Source of the DNA: Acidobacteriota bacterium | GTDB lineage: Bacteria; Acidobacteriota; Terriglobia; Acidiferrales; UBA7541 | Direction of reading: 5' to 3' | DNA length: 9,786 bases | Assembly: GCA_003131705.1 (NCBI GenBank) | Contig: PKUY01000258.1 | Span: forward strand, 1-9,786 | Shown here: piece after piece, positions 1 through 6,965 of the stretch | Position numbering within the stretch: the first letter of the stretch is position 1 | How the letters are laid out: each line of letters starts with the position of its first letter | Program-made: the position numbers and the translations under genes | Notes under the pieces: generated by a model | The model's database searches: none | What the model was told of the DNA's origin: nothing | What the model saw: only the letters and a program-made list of their open reading frames with translations

Positions 1-1167
1 CTCGCGCTTGTTCGCGTGCATCCGGAGTAGCCGCCCCATCCGCTCGCGCGTTTTCCTGGTCGAGTTAAAAACCGATTGCCCCGTCTTTAGCACGCCCGAA
101 TACACGCGAATGTAGGTGACGTGACCCACGTACGGATCGGTCATGATCTTGAACGCCAGTGCGGCAAACGGCTGATCGTCCGAGGCGCGCCGCAGTTCCG
201 GTTCCAGGCCGTCCGCTGTCGTGCCCTCAACGGGGGGAACGTCCATCGGCGAAGGCAGATAATCGATAACGGCGTCGAGCAGCGACTGAACACCCTTATT
301 CTTGAACGCCGAACCCGCAATCACCGGCACCAGCTTCAGCGCAATCGTCGACCGGCGCAAAGATGCGCGCAGCTCGGCTGGTTCTAGCTTGTGCTGTTCC
401 AGGTACTTGGTGAGGATAGCGTCGTCGTGCTCGGCGATGAACTCCACAACTTTGTCGCGATGTCCCTTGTAAAACTCGGGAGAGAGAGCGGTAGCCTTTA
501 CCGCTATTTCCAAGGCCGGTCGCGTCTTCAGATATTCCGCGTCCCACAACTTTTCGAGCGGCAGAATTTCGTATTCCGCGCCGAGCGTCTCGTCCTTCCA
601 GACGATCGCGCGCTCTTCGATAAAATCGATGATGCCGACGAAGTTGTCTTCACGGCCTATCGGATAAGTGATCGGGACAGGATGAGCCGCAAGTCTCTGT
701 CGCATGGAGTTAATCGAATGCTCGAAATCGGCGCCAATTCGGTCCATCTTATTGATGAACGCAATGCGCGGTACGCGGTACTTGTCCGCCTGGCGCCAGA
801 CTGTTTCCGACTGCGGCTGCACGCCCGCCACTGCGTCGAATACCGCAACCGCGCCGTCAAGCACACGCAAAGACCGCTCGACTTCCACCGTAAAATCCAC
901 GTGGCCCGGCGTGTCGATGATATTGATGCGGTATGTCTTGTCGAATCGCTTCCAGGAAGCGGTCGTTGCCGCGGACGTAATCGTGATCCCGCGCTCGCGC
1001 TCCTGCTCCATCCAATCCATGACCGTGGTGCCTTCGTGCACTTCGCCAATCTTATAAGTCACACCCGTGTAGAACAGGATGCGCTCGGTGCAGGTCGTCT
1101 TCCCCGCATCGATGTGCGCCATGATCCCGATATTGCGGATCTGATCGAGTTGTACTTGGCGTGTCAT
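1..1167 (-). CDS. fusA: Elongation factor G, N-terminal 389 residues (partial, runs off the left edge)
   Basis: EF-G is the cytoplasmic GTPase that drives tRNA-mRNA translocation on the ribosome and, with ribosome recycling factor, splits post-termination ribosomes. Translating the minus strand from the ATG at 1167 gives an uninterrupted frame to base 1. The G1 loop AHIDAGKTT lies at residues 17-25, the switch I element [10 protein letters not shown] at about 59-68, G3 DTPGH at 85-89 (with the His that helps activate GTP hydrolysis), and G4 NKMD at 139-142. A G5-like GSAFKNKG follows near residue 265, and the start of domain II follows that. Full-length EF-G is about 690-700 residues, so domains III-V lie outside the window. 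The gene starts 28 nt after the rpsG stop, as in the classical str operon, but I see no strong Shine-Dalgarno before this ATG. The ATG is kept because it directly precedes the conserved [12 protein letters not shown] region. Confidence 0.97.
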   Translation of the reverse strand, partial: MTRQVQLDQIRNIGIMAHIDAGKTTCTERILFYTGVTYKIGEVHEGTTVMDWMEQERERGITITSAATTASWKRFDKTYRINIIDTPGHVDFTVEVERSLRVLDGAVAVFDAVAGVQPQSETVWRQADKYRVPRIAFINKMDRIGADFEHSINSMRQRLAAHPVPITYPIGREDNFVGIIDFIEERAIVWKDETLGAEYEILPLEKLWDAEYLKTRPALEIAVKATALSPEFYKGHRDKVVEFIAEHDDAILTKYLEQHKLEPAELRASLRRSTIALKLVPVIAGSAFKNKGVQSLLDAVIDYLPSPMDVPPVEGTTADGLEPELRRASDDQPFAALAFKIMTDPYVGHVTYIRVYSGVLKTGQSVFNSTRKTRERMGRLLRMHANKRE

Positions 1168-1195
1168 CTAAATAAATCGGACCGTGTATCCGCGA

Positions 1196-1666
1196 CTACC
1201 AGCGGTAGTGCGCAAAGGCCTTGTTAGCCTCCGCCATGCGGTGCACGTCTTCCTTTTTTTTCACTGCTCCGCCGCGTCCATTTGCGGCATCCATAATTTC
1301 CTCGGCGAGTTTGTCCGTCATCGACTTCCCCGCGCGCGTGCGCGAATACAGCACTAGCCAGTGGATCGCGAGCGATTGCCGCCGAAACGGATTCACTTCA
1401 ACCGGCACCTGATAGTTCGCGCCGCCCACGCGCCGCGATTTCACTTCCAGCGTCGGCTTGCAATTCTCGATGGCCTTCTTGAACAACTTGAACGCGTCGT
1501 CGTTCGTCTTGCTCGCTACCTGGTCCATCGCATGATAAAAAATCGTCTGCGCGGTCGAGCGCTTGCCGTCGTACATCATGCTCGAAATAAACTTCTGCAC
1601 GAGATCGCTGCCGTACACCGGATCTCCCGGAATCTTGCGTCGAAGGACCCATCCCTTGCGTGGCAT
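1196..1666 (-). CDS. rpsG: 30S ribosomal protein S7
   Basis: S7 is a primary 16S rRNA-binding protein that nucleates assembly of the 30S head and lies near the E site. The 156-residue product has the family's usual length. It carries the landmarks [13 protein letters not shown] (about 69-81), YQVPVEV, and the C-terminal [16 protein letters not shown], ending exactly at the common RW terminus. The ATG at 1666 opens with the typical MPRKG and is preceded by AGGAGAG at 7 nt spacing. That ribosome binding site overlaps the rpsL stop codon, and the rpsL-rpsG gap is only 12 nt, so the two are very probably co-transcribed and translationally coupled. fusA follows 28 nt downstream. Confidence 0.98.
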   Translation of the reverse strand: MPRKGWVLRRKIPGDPVYGSDLVQKFISSMMYDGKRSTAQTIFYHAMDQVASKTNDDAFKLFKKAIENCKPTLEVKSRRVGGANYQVPVEVNPFRRQSLAIHWLVLYSRTRAGKSMTDKLAEEIMDAANGRGGAVKKKEDVHRMAEANKAFAHYRW

Positions 1667-1673
1667 CTTTCCG

Positions 1674-1680
1674 CTCTCCT
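1674..1680 (-). promoter_or_regulatory. Ribosome binding site of rpsG overlapping the rpsL stop
   Basis: On the minus strand the sequence AGGAGAG lies 7 nt before the rpsG ATG. Its first two bases are the last two of the rpsL TAG stop codon (1679-1681). This is a strong Shine-Dalgarno and confirms the rpsG start. A ribosome terminating on rpsL would sit over this site, which suggests translational coupling. Confidence 0.8.
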
Positions 1681-2062
1681 ACTTCTGTGCGGCTTTTGGC
1701 CGCTTTGCGCCGTATTTCGAGCGCGACTGTTTGCGATTTTCTACGCCGGCTGCGTCGAGCGTGCCGCGCACTACGTGATAGCGCACACCGGGCAGATCTT
1801 TCACGCGCCCCCCGCGTATTAGCACGATCGAGTGTTCCTGCAAGTTGTGTCCGATTCCGGGGATGTACGTTGTCACTTCAGCGTGATTCGTCAGCCGCGC
1901 GCGCGCAACCTTCCGCAGCGCGGAGTTAGGTTTCTTTGGTGTTTGCGTGTAAACGCGAATGCATACACCGCGCTTTTCGGGACATCCCTCAAGAGCCGGC
2001 GACTTCGTTTTCGTCCGGATTTTTGTCCGGCCGATACGCACCAATTGCGAAAACGTTGGCAC
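1679..2062 (-). CDS. rpsL: 30S ribosomal protein S12
   Basis: S12 sits at the decoding centre of the 30S subunit and affects tRNA selection and fidelity. The 127-residue product contains [13 protein letters not shown] (41-53), [20 protein letters not shown] (71-90) and a basic SKYGAKRPK tail. Lys43 and Lys88, the usual sites of streptomycin resistance changes, are the sensitive-type lysines. Asp89, the usual RimO methylthiolation site, is present. The start is GTG at 2062, giving MPTFSQLVR, the normal S12 N-terminus. A G-rich Shine-Dalgarno-like stretch lies 4 nt upstream. It is the first gene of a str operon (rpsL-rpsG-fusA) behind a strong promoter and a long leader. Small oddities are [11 protein letters not shown] near the N-terminus and [10 protein letters not shown], where many relatives have RVRLTNG. 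Confidence 0.98.
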   Translation of the reverse strand: MPTFSQLVRIGRTKIRTKTKSPALEGCPEKRGVCIRVYTQTPKKPNSALRKVARARLTNHAEVTTYIPGIGHNLQEHSIVLIRGGRVKDLPGVRYHVVRGTLDAAGVENRKQSRSKYGAKRPKAAQK

Positions 2063-2357
2063 TGTTCCCCCCTGCTTCCCAAACTCTCATTGCGATTCCG
2101 CGCAGCACAAACCCGCCCGCGCAGAATTCTGCGGGTGAATGAAAAAGGTAGCCCGAACCTGAAGGACTTGCACAGGTACTCCGCGCTGACACTTCACCCC
2201 GAGGAGTGAACTGCAGCAAACAATTGCGGAGGGCTTCACACGGCTTTGCGGGGCTGGCGCCCCATTTCGGCCGCTCTTCCTAACCCCGTTCCCTATCTCT
2301 GCTGTTCCGGGGCCAGAAGACTTCCCTTCACCACGATGCCAATGACCTCTAGACAAC
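2063..2357 (-). promoter_or_regulatory. Long, structured 5' leader of the rpsL-rpsG-fusA transcript
   Basis: From the predicted transcription start near 2357 to the rpsL GTG there are about 295 nt without a convincing gene. Several short inverted repeats could fold in the transcript. One is a GC stem GGGGC/GCCCC with a 4 nt loop at 2250-2263. Another is a TTCAC/GTGAA stem at 2193-2210, extended by CC/GG with one bulge and a UCGG loop. A third is an ACCCGC/GCGGGT pair spanning 2111-2136 that contains the palindrome CGCAGAATTCTGCG at 2120-2133. I see no U-tract directly after these stems, so there is no clear intrinsic terminator or attenuator. A regulatory role, such as ribosomal-protein feedback, is inference from the length and the operon. 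Confidence 0.4.
2067..2073 (-). promoter_or_regulatory. Shine-Dalgarno-like site supporting the rpsL GTG start
   Basis: The minus strand reads AGGGGGG, then AACA, then GTG. The 4 nt spacing is short but workable, and no competing in-frame ATG gives a better S12 N-terminus. It therefore supports GTG at 2062 as the start. Confidence 0.55.
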
Positions 2358-2363
2358 CGGGTA

Positions 2364-2392
2364 AGTATAGGTAAAACAACAAATCGTGTCAA
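2364..2392 (-). promoter_or_regulatory. Sigma70-type promoter of the str operon
   Basis: On the minus strand a perfect TTGACA -35 box (2387-2392) is separated by exactly 17 nt from a TATACT -10 box (2364-2369), one mismatch from consensus. Transcription should start near 2357. An A-rich stretch further upstream (about 2411-2428) could be a distal UP-like element, which is weaker evidence. It points toward rpsL and is the only strong promoter I can see in the window. Confidence 0.85.
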
Positions 2393-2752
2393 CACGATAC
2401 CGTTGTGGAAACAGAAGAAAATAAATTTGGAGCGTCGATTGCTTGCGAAGAGCGAAATGGGGCTTCACCTTCTCGAACCCCGCTCCTCCAGCTCGTAACG
2501 GGCCTCTAGCCCCATCCCGAGAACTCGAAATTCCCTACCAGCGCAGCACCCCTCCAAGATCTCGTATCCTACAGATAGGCAGGTACTTATAAATCATCAA
2601 GTCGGTGCCGTCGCCACGAAACCTTTTGAGAACTGTAGCGTTCCAGCTCTCTGCTGAAAAGTTGCCGCTCTCTCAACGTCACCCTCATCCGTGCTTTACC
2701 CCCGCCGCTAACCCACCTAAACTGGGCCGTTAGTTTTCAACAGGGAGCATCA
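2393..2752. other. Divergent intergenic region with no recognisable gene
   Basis: This 360-base stretch lies between the str promoter and the start of the secreted TPR protein. I find no credible coding frame, tRNA or known RNA motif. It contains an 8-base inverted repeat, ATGGGGCT (2457-2464) and AGCCCCAT (2508-2515), 43 nt apart. An A/T-rich TATAAA at 2588-2593 could serve as a -10 box for the plus-strand gene, but no matching -35 box is present. It presumably carries that gene's promoter and 5' UTR, whose position I cannot fix. Confidence 0.4.
2742..2747 (+). promoter_or_regulatory. Ribosome binding site of the DUF3857/TPR gene
   Basis: AGGGAG lies 5 nt before the ATG at 2753. Together with the signal-peptide-like N-terminus that follows, this fixes the start. 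Confidence 0.65.
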
Positions 2753-5700
2753 ATGAATCGCTTCTGGGTGGCGCTGTTCTGCCTTATGAGCTTGCCGTCA
2801 GCGTCATCGCCACAAGCTCGCCCGGCTCCTCCAGCCGCACGGAAGTCCTCAGAGCCGCGAACTCCCCAGAAGATCACTCGCACCGATTACTCACAAGAAC
2901 CATTCATCATTGAGCGATATGTAACTGCCGCTCGTTTTGAAAACGACGGTACCGGCGAAAAGGATCTTACTGCGCGAATTCGAGTGCAAACCGACGCAGG
3001 CGCGAAACAGTTGAGCCAACTCGTCTTCGCATATAGTTCAGCAAACCAACGGATCGATGTTCGCTACCTGCGCATCCACAAACCCAACGGCACGGTCGTA
3101 CCCGCCGGAGCGGACGGCGTGAAAGAAACAATCGCATCCGTCGTTCGCGACGCGCCAGCTTATTCCGACTACAAAGAGAAACACACTGCGATCCCCGCAC
3201 TCTCTCCCGGTGCGGTCATCGAGTATGAAATTGCTACTCGCTTCGTAACGCCCGTCGCGCCTGGTGAGTTCTGGTTCCAACATACCTTTATAAATAGCGC
3301 GATCGTCCTCGACGAACGCCTCGAAATCAACATTCCGGAATCTCGCAAGGTAAATCTCGAGTCATCTCCTCGATTCGCCTACGACACCGTGCACCTGAAT
3401 GGCCGCACCATCTACCGCTGGAAGCATTCGAACCTTACTCACCCTGCGGAAAGCTCGCAGGATAAGACCTTTGAGCAAGAAAATGCGGAACGTCCTTCGG
3501 TTCAGCTCGCCACATTCGCGAGTTGGGTCGACGTGGCGCGCTGGTATGCGCAACTAGAAAAGGGTCGCACCGAACCGACTCCAGAGATTCGCGCAAAAGC
3601 GCAAGAGCTCACCCAGGGATGTTCTAGCGATTTCGAGAAACTGCAGGCGGTCTACGACTACGTCTCGAAAACGATTCGCTATGTCAGCGTTTCTTTCGGC
3701 ACGGGCTCCTATCAACCGCATTCGGCAGCCGAGGTGTTCGCAAACCAGTATGCCGACGACAAGGACAAGCACACGCTGCTCGCCGCGATGCTGCAATCCG
3801 TTGGAATTCCTTCCGAAGCTGTTCTGATCCCTTATACAACCCAGCTCGATACTCGAGTGCCGTCGCCCCAGCAATTCGATCACGTGATTACCGCCGTGCA
3901 TTTGGGCAGCGAGTTGATTTGGATGGATTCCACAGTTGAAGTTGCGCCCTTCAGGCTTCTCGCATCTCCATTGCGAAAGAAGGACGCTTTGTTGGTCCCC
4001 GCCGACGGAGACGGCAAGATTGTGAAAACGCCGGCAGACCCACCATTTCCTTCCATCCAGCATGTAGATATCGACGGCCAAGTGAGCGATCTTGGCAAGC
4101 TTTCGGCGCACGCACACTACTCCTTGCGCGGCGATACTGAATTGGTGCTGCGCCTCGCGTTTCGCAAAACTCCCGAAACGCAATGGACCGAACTTGGTCA
4201 AACGATACTCACGCTCGACGGAATTCACGGCAACGTGACCTCCGTAAAGCCGAGCGATGTGATGTCAACGCAGAGTCCATTCGAGATCGACATCGCTTTC
4301 ACGCAATCGAATTTCATCAACTGGTCGAGAAAAAAAGCGAAAACCACGCTGCCCTTGCTCGTGATCGGACTTCCCGATGTGCCCGCAGACAACTCAAAAC
4401 CGATCGATCTTGGCAGTCCGCTGAATGTGACTGTGAGTTTGAAACTCGACCTGCCAGCGACTTTTGCCGCACAGCCTCCGATCGCTACGTCGATCGCTCG
4501 CGATTACGCGGAATTCAAGTCGACATATCAGTTCGCGGATCATGCAGTCATCGCCGAGCGCTCGCTCGATTTCAAGATACGGGAACTATCTGCATCGCGC
4601 ACCAGCGATTACCTGGCCTTCGCGCGCGCAGTCGCGGCGGACGAAAATCAGGCGCTCGTCGTCGACAATGCGGAAGCGGGTACGCCCACCGTTCCTTCTT
4701 CCGCGACCACGGAGGAGTTGATCGAAGCTGGCCTCGCAGCTTTCAACTCCAATAATGCCCGCGAGGCCATTCCCCTCTTCGAGCGCGTCATTCAGCTCGA
4801 TCCGGCGCATAAGCAAGCCTGGAACGACCTCGGCCTTTGCCAACTCCGTCTGGGAAATTACGACGAAGCTGTTTCCTCATTTCGAAAGCAGCTCGAAACC
4901 AATCCCGTCGATGAGCACGCAAACGACTATCTCGGGCTTGCGCTCGATCACCAACAGAAGTTTCCTGAAGCCTCTGCCGCGTTTCGACGGCAGATCGACT
5001 TGAATCCGATCGATCCGGTCGCGCATGCGGCGCTCGGCGGAATTCTTCTTCAGCAGGAGGAATATGCCCAAGCCGTAACGGAGCTGGATAAGGCCACGGT
5101 CTTGTCGCCGGAGAACGCCGGTTTGCAAGTAAACCTCGGCCGCGCCTATCTGAATACCGGAGAAAATGAAAAGGCCCTTGCCGCGTTTGAGAAAGGCGCG
5201 GCGTTATCGCCAACCGCTGCGGTGTGGAACGATATCGCGCACAATCTCGCCGATCACAAGCTTTACCTCGACAAAGCGCACCAATATGCGGAATTAGCTG
5301 CCTCATCCGCCGCGGCAACTCTTCTCAAAGTTGATTTGCAGCATTTGACGCTAGGCCAGTTGACCGAAATGGCACGCATCGGCACCTACTGGGACACGCT
5401 GGGCTGGGTTTATTTCCAGAAGGGTGACCTTGTTTCCGCGAACCGTTACATTCGCGCTGCATGGCAACTCGATCCACTCGGTGAACTTGGCGATCACCTC
5501 GGGCAAATTTACGACAAGCTTGGACAAAAAGACCGCGCGATTCACACCTACGCGCTCGCAATCGCTGCGGCCGGTTCCGTTCCCGAAACGCGCGCCCGGC
5601 TGACGCTGCTTTTAGGAGGCAACACGCAGATTGATGACCTCGTGAGCAAAGCCGCGTCCGAGATCACCGCGCTTCATACGATCTCCGTCGGAAAACTTCT

Positions 5701-5962
5701 GAAGGAAGATGCTCACGCCGATTTTTTCATCCTTTTGTCGCCGGCGGGAAAAATGGCGCACGTGGACGCGGTGCGTTTCATTGCCGGAGATGAAAAGCTG
5801 CGTCCGTTCGCCGACCGTCTGCGCTTGCTGGATTACGGCGCGGTCTTTCCCGGCGCTTCAGCGGTAAAACTTGTCCGTCGGTCCACGCTTTCCTGTTCGG
5901 TGACTCCAGGCGATTGCGTTCTCACGCTCCTGCGTCCCGCGGACGTTTCTTCACTGAACTAA
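2753..5962 (+). CDS. Exported DUF3857 / transglutaminase-like / TPR protein lacking the catalytic Cys
   Basis: This 1069-residue protein has a probable Sec signal peptide: a short N-region MNR, a hydrophobic stretch to about residue 19, and possible cleavage after SPQA near 22. It should act in the periplasm or outside the cell. A DUF3857-like beta-rich region follows (about 50-230), then a transglutaminase-like core (about 270-400). The usual GDCKDKHTLL motif reads ADDKDKHTLL, so the expected Cys is Asp336. The His (FDHVITAVH, His377) and Asp (WMDST, Asp392) of the triad are kept. After a second beta-rich region come about five consecutive TPR units (about 654-827), two more (about 879-945), and a C-terminal domain (about 960-1069) with Cys1048 and Cys1055. 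The fold suggests peptide or cell-surface binding rather than catalysis, but no function is established. It has its own ribosome binding site, diverges from the str operon and converges on the methyltransferase. The assignment to this architecture is confident; the cellular role is unknown. Confidence 0.93.
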   Translation: MNRFWVALFCLMSLPSASSPQARPAPPAARKSSEPRTPQKITRTDYSQEPFIIERYVTAARFENDGTGEKDLTARIRVQTDAGAKQLSQLVFAYSSANQRIDVRYLRIHKPNGTVVPAGADGVKETIASVVRDAPAYSDYKEKHTAIPALSPGAVIEYEIATRFVTPVAPGEFWFQHTFINSAIVLDERLEINIPESRKVNLESSPRFAYDTVHLNGRTIYRWKHSNLTHPAESSQDKTFEQENAERPSVQLATFASWVDVARWYAQLEKGRTEPTPEIRAKAQELTQGCSSDFEKLQAVYDYVSKTIRYVSVSFGTGSYQPHSAAEVFANQYADDKDKHTLLAAMLQSVGIPSEAVLIPYTTQLDTRVPSPQQFDHVITAVHLGSELIWMDSTVEVAPFRLLASPLRKKDALLVPADGDGKIVKTPADPPFPSIQHVDIDGQVSDLGKLSAHAHYSLRGDTELVLRLAFRKTPETQWTELGQTILTLDGIHGNVTSVKPSDVMSTQSPFEIDIAFTQSNFINWSRKKAKTTLPLLVIGLPDVPADNSKPIDLGSPLNVTVSLKLDLPATFAAQPPIATSIARDYAEFKSTYQFADHAVIAERSLDFKIRELSASRTSDYLAFARAVAADENQALVVDNAEAGTPTVPSSATTEELIEAGLAAFNSNNAREAIPLFERVIQLDPAHKQAWNDLGLCQLRLGNYDEAVSSFRKQLETNPVDEHANDYLGLALDHQQKFPEASAAFRRQIDLNPIDPVAHAALGGILLQQEEYAQAVTELDKATVLSPENAGLQVNLGRAYLNTGENEKALAAFEKGAALSPTAAVWNDIAHNLADHKLYLDKAHQYAELAASSAAATLLKVDLQHLTLGQLTEMARIGTYWDTLGWVYFQKGDLVSANRYIRAAWQLDPLGELGDHLGQIYDKLGQKDRAIHTYALAIAAAGSVPETRARLTLLLGGNTQIDDLVSKAASEITALHTISVGKLLKEDAHADFFILLSPAGKMAHVDAVRFIAGDEKLRPFADRLRLLDYGAVFPGASAVKLVRRSTLSCSVTPGDCVLTLLRPADVSSLN

Positions 5963-6015
5963 CATCCAGGCATCGTCTTCCCAGGCGAACTCTGCGAGCG
6001 AGTGTCTCGTCCACA

Positions 6016-6870
6016 CTACACTTGCGCGCTCATCAAATGACCGATGCGGCCGCGCACGCGCAGCCCATCGTTGCGATCCTTGAAATAGCGAGCATTGATT
6101 TCATCGGCGCCTAAATTCTCGACGGAGTGAAAACCCATCTGCCTGAGCTTTTCCGCGAGCGCCGTCGGATAGAAAAACGTTTGAAACGGCTCTCCCGCCG
6201 CCGATACGCGCCGCGATAACGCATCCAGAGCGAGCCGCCCCGTCCAGTTTAGCGATGCGCGCGGGACCGCAAAATCGAAGGCCACTCCGCCCCCTGGCGG
6301 CATCGAAGCAATAAAACCGAGCGTGGACATTACCGTTTGCTCGGTGAGATACATCACAACACCAAGCCAAGAGAAGAAAGTCAGCTTCTTCGGATCGAAT
6401 CCCGCCTGCCGCAAACCTTCGGGGAGCGTCTGCCGCTCGAAATCGAGTGGCGCATAAATCACCGACGACGGAATTGAAATTCCCGCTGATGCAAGCCGCT
6501 GTCGCTTCCATTCCTGCGTCGCGGGAAAGTCCACCTCGAATACGCGCAGAGCCGATTCGCGATACGGGTTTCTGTAAGCGAACGTGTCGAGCCCCGCACC
6601 TAGAACCACATATTGTGTCGCACCTCGCGCGACCGAGCGCGCCATCTCGTCCTCAGCATAGCGGCTGCGCACAGCCATGAATGCGCGAAAGCTTTGCGCA
6701 ACGCGATGTCCATGCCTGTGCTTTTCTTCGTCCAATTTCGTCGCGGCCTCCGGCCCGATGATTGGCAACGCGATCGGGTCTTCCAACACTCTCGGATTGT
6801 CGAGCATTTGGTGCGCAGCGCGCCTCATGGCGACACGCATGGCTGTCCGGCTGGGTCGCGCCTCGATCAT
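6016..6870 (-). CDS. SAM-dependent methyltransferase, TIGR00027 / leucine carboxyl methyltransferase type
   Basis: This 284-residue predicted cytosolic enzyme should transfer a methyl group from S-adenosylmethionine to an unknown substrate. Family hallmarks visible in order are SRTAMRVAMRRAAHQ (7-21), RSRYAEDE (68-75), the SAM-binding glycine loop VLGAGLDTFAYR (89-100), the acidic strand end FEVDFP (111-116), PLDFE (141-145) and SWLGVVMYL (167-175). These match the bacterial branch of the Ppm1/LCMT-like family (PF04072), many members of which remain uncharacterised or act in secondary metabolism. The length is normal. The ATG at 6870 is chosen because conserved residues begin immediately after it. 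There is no Shine-Dalgarno, and a -10-like TATAAC ends only 6 nt upstream, so a leaderless transcript is possible. It lies 95 nt downstream of frr on the same strand and 53 nt from the convergent TPR gene. Confidence 0.9.
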   Translation of the reverse strand: MIEARPSRTAMRVAMRRAAHQMLDNPRVLEDPIALPIIGPEAATKLDEEKHRHGHRVAQSFRAFMAVRSRYAEDEMARSVARGATQYVVLGAGLDTFAYRNPYRESALRVFEVDFPATQEWKRQRLASAGISIPSSVIYAPLDFERQTLPEGLRQAGFDPKKLTFFSWLGVVMYLTEQTVMSTLGFIASMPPGGGVAFDFAVPRASLNWTGRLALDALSRRVSAAGEPFQTFFYPTALAEKLRQMGFHSVENLGADEINARYFKDRNDGLRVRGRIGHLMSAQV

Positions 6871-6909
6871 GATTCAGTTATACGATGGAATGGGGCGAGG
6901 GGTTAAGAG

Positions 6910-6936
6910 GACGACGCCCGGTTCGAAAATGTCGTC
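6910..6936 (-). other. Inverted repeat downstream of frr, distal
   Basis: A 6-bp perfect stem GACGAC/GTCGTC encloses a 15-nt loop. It is the second of two stems in the frr-methyltransferase gap. No U-tract follows on the minus strand, so a terminator role is uncertain. Confidence 0.3.
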
Positions 6937-6938
6937 GA

Positions 6939-6961
6939 GCCGGGATGGCGTTGCTCCCGGC
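6939..6961 (-). terminator. Possible transcript-end stem-loop after frr
   Basis: A 7-bp perfect GC-rich stem GCCGGGA/TCCCGGC with a 9-nt loop lies 4 nt beyond the frr stop, where the rpsB-tsf-pyrH-frr operon would be expected to end. No run of U follows, so it is not a canonical intrinsic terminator. It may instead protect the 3' end or mark processing. Confidence 0.35.
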
Positions 6962-6965
6962 AACT

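Noticed and set aside
391..1227. Long plus-strand open frame (278 codons) antisense to fusA
   Set aside because: It lies over the conserved EF-G coding frame on the other strand, and its translation is Arg/His-rich with no recognisable domain. It is a by-product of GC-rich codon use.
1989..2089. Frame starting at an ATG at 2089 and overlapping the rpsL start
   Set aside because: It runs out of frame into rpsL for about 33 codons with no family similarity; the S12 frame is clearly the real one.
2087..2395. Minus-strand open frame of 102 codons upstream of rpsL
   Set aside because: Its start lies upstream of the predicted transcription start and it spans the -35 and -10 boxes, so it could not be made from that promoter. 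The translation shows no family features.
2260..2462. Ten-base inverted repeat CCCCATTTCG (2260-2269) and CGAAATGGGG (2453-2462) flanking the str promoter
   Set aside because: It is short, the copies are nearly 200 nt apart, and there is no supporting structure or duplication; chance is the simpler explanation.
2450..2500. T-loop-like GGTTCGA on the minus strand, suggesting a tRNA
   Set aside because: The flanking bases do not form a T stem and no acceptor, D or anticodon arms can be assembled around it.
3554..4228. Minus-strand open frame of 224 codons within the TPR protein gene
   Set aside because: It is antisense to the transglutaminase-like region, has no homologous motifs and has no good ribosome binding site.
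4788..5318. Minus-strand open frame of 176 codons antisense to the TPR repeats
   Set aside because: Low-complexity Arg-rich translation; the periodic TPR coding sequence on the plus strand explains it.
5963..6015. Search for a bidirectional terminator between the convergent TPR and methyltransferase genes
   Set aside because: Only a 4-bp stem (CGAG/CTCG) and no T-run on either strand; not enough to call a terminator.
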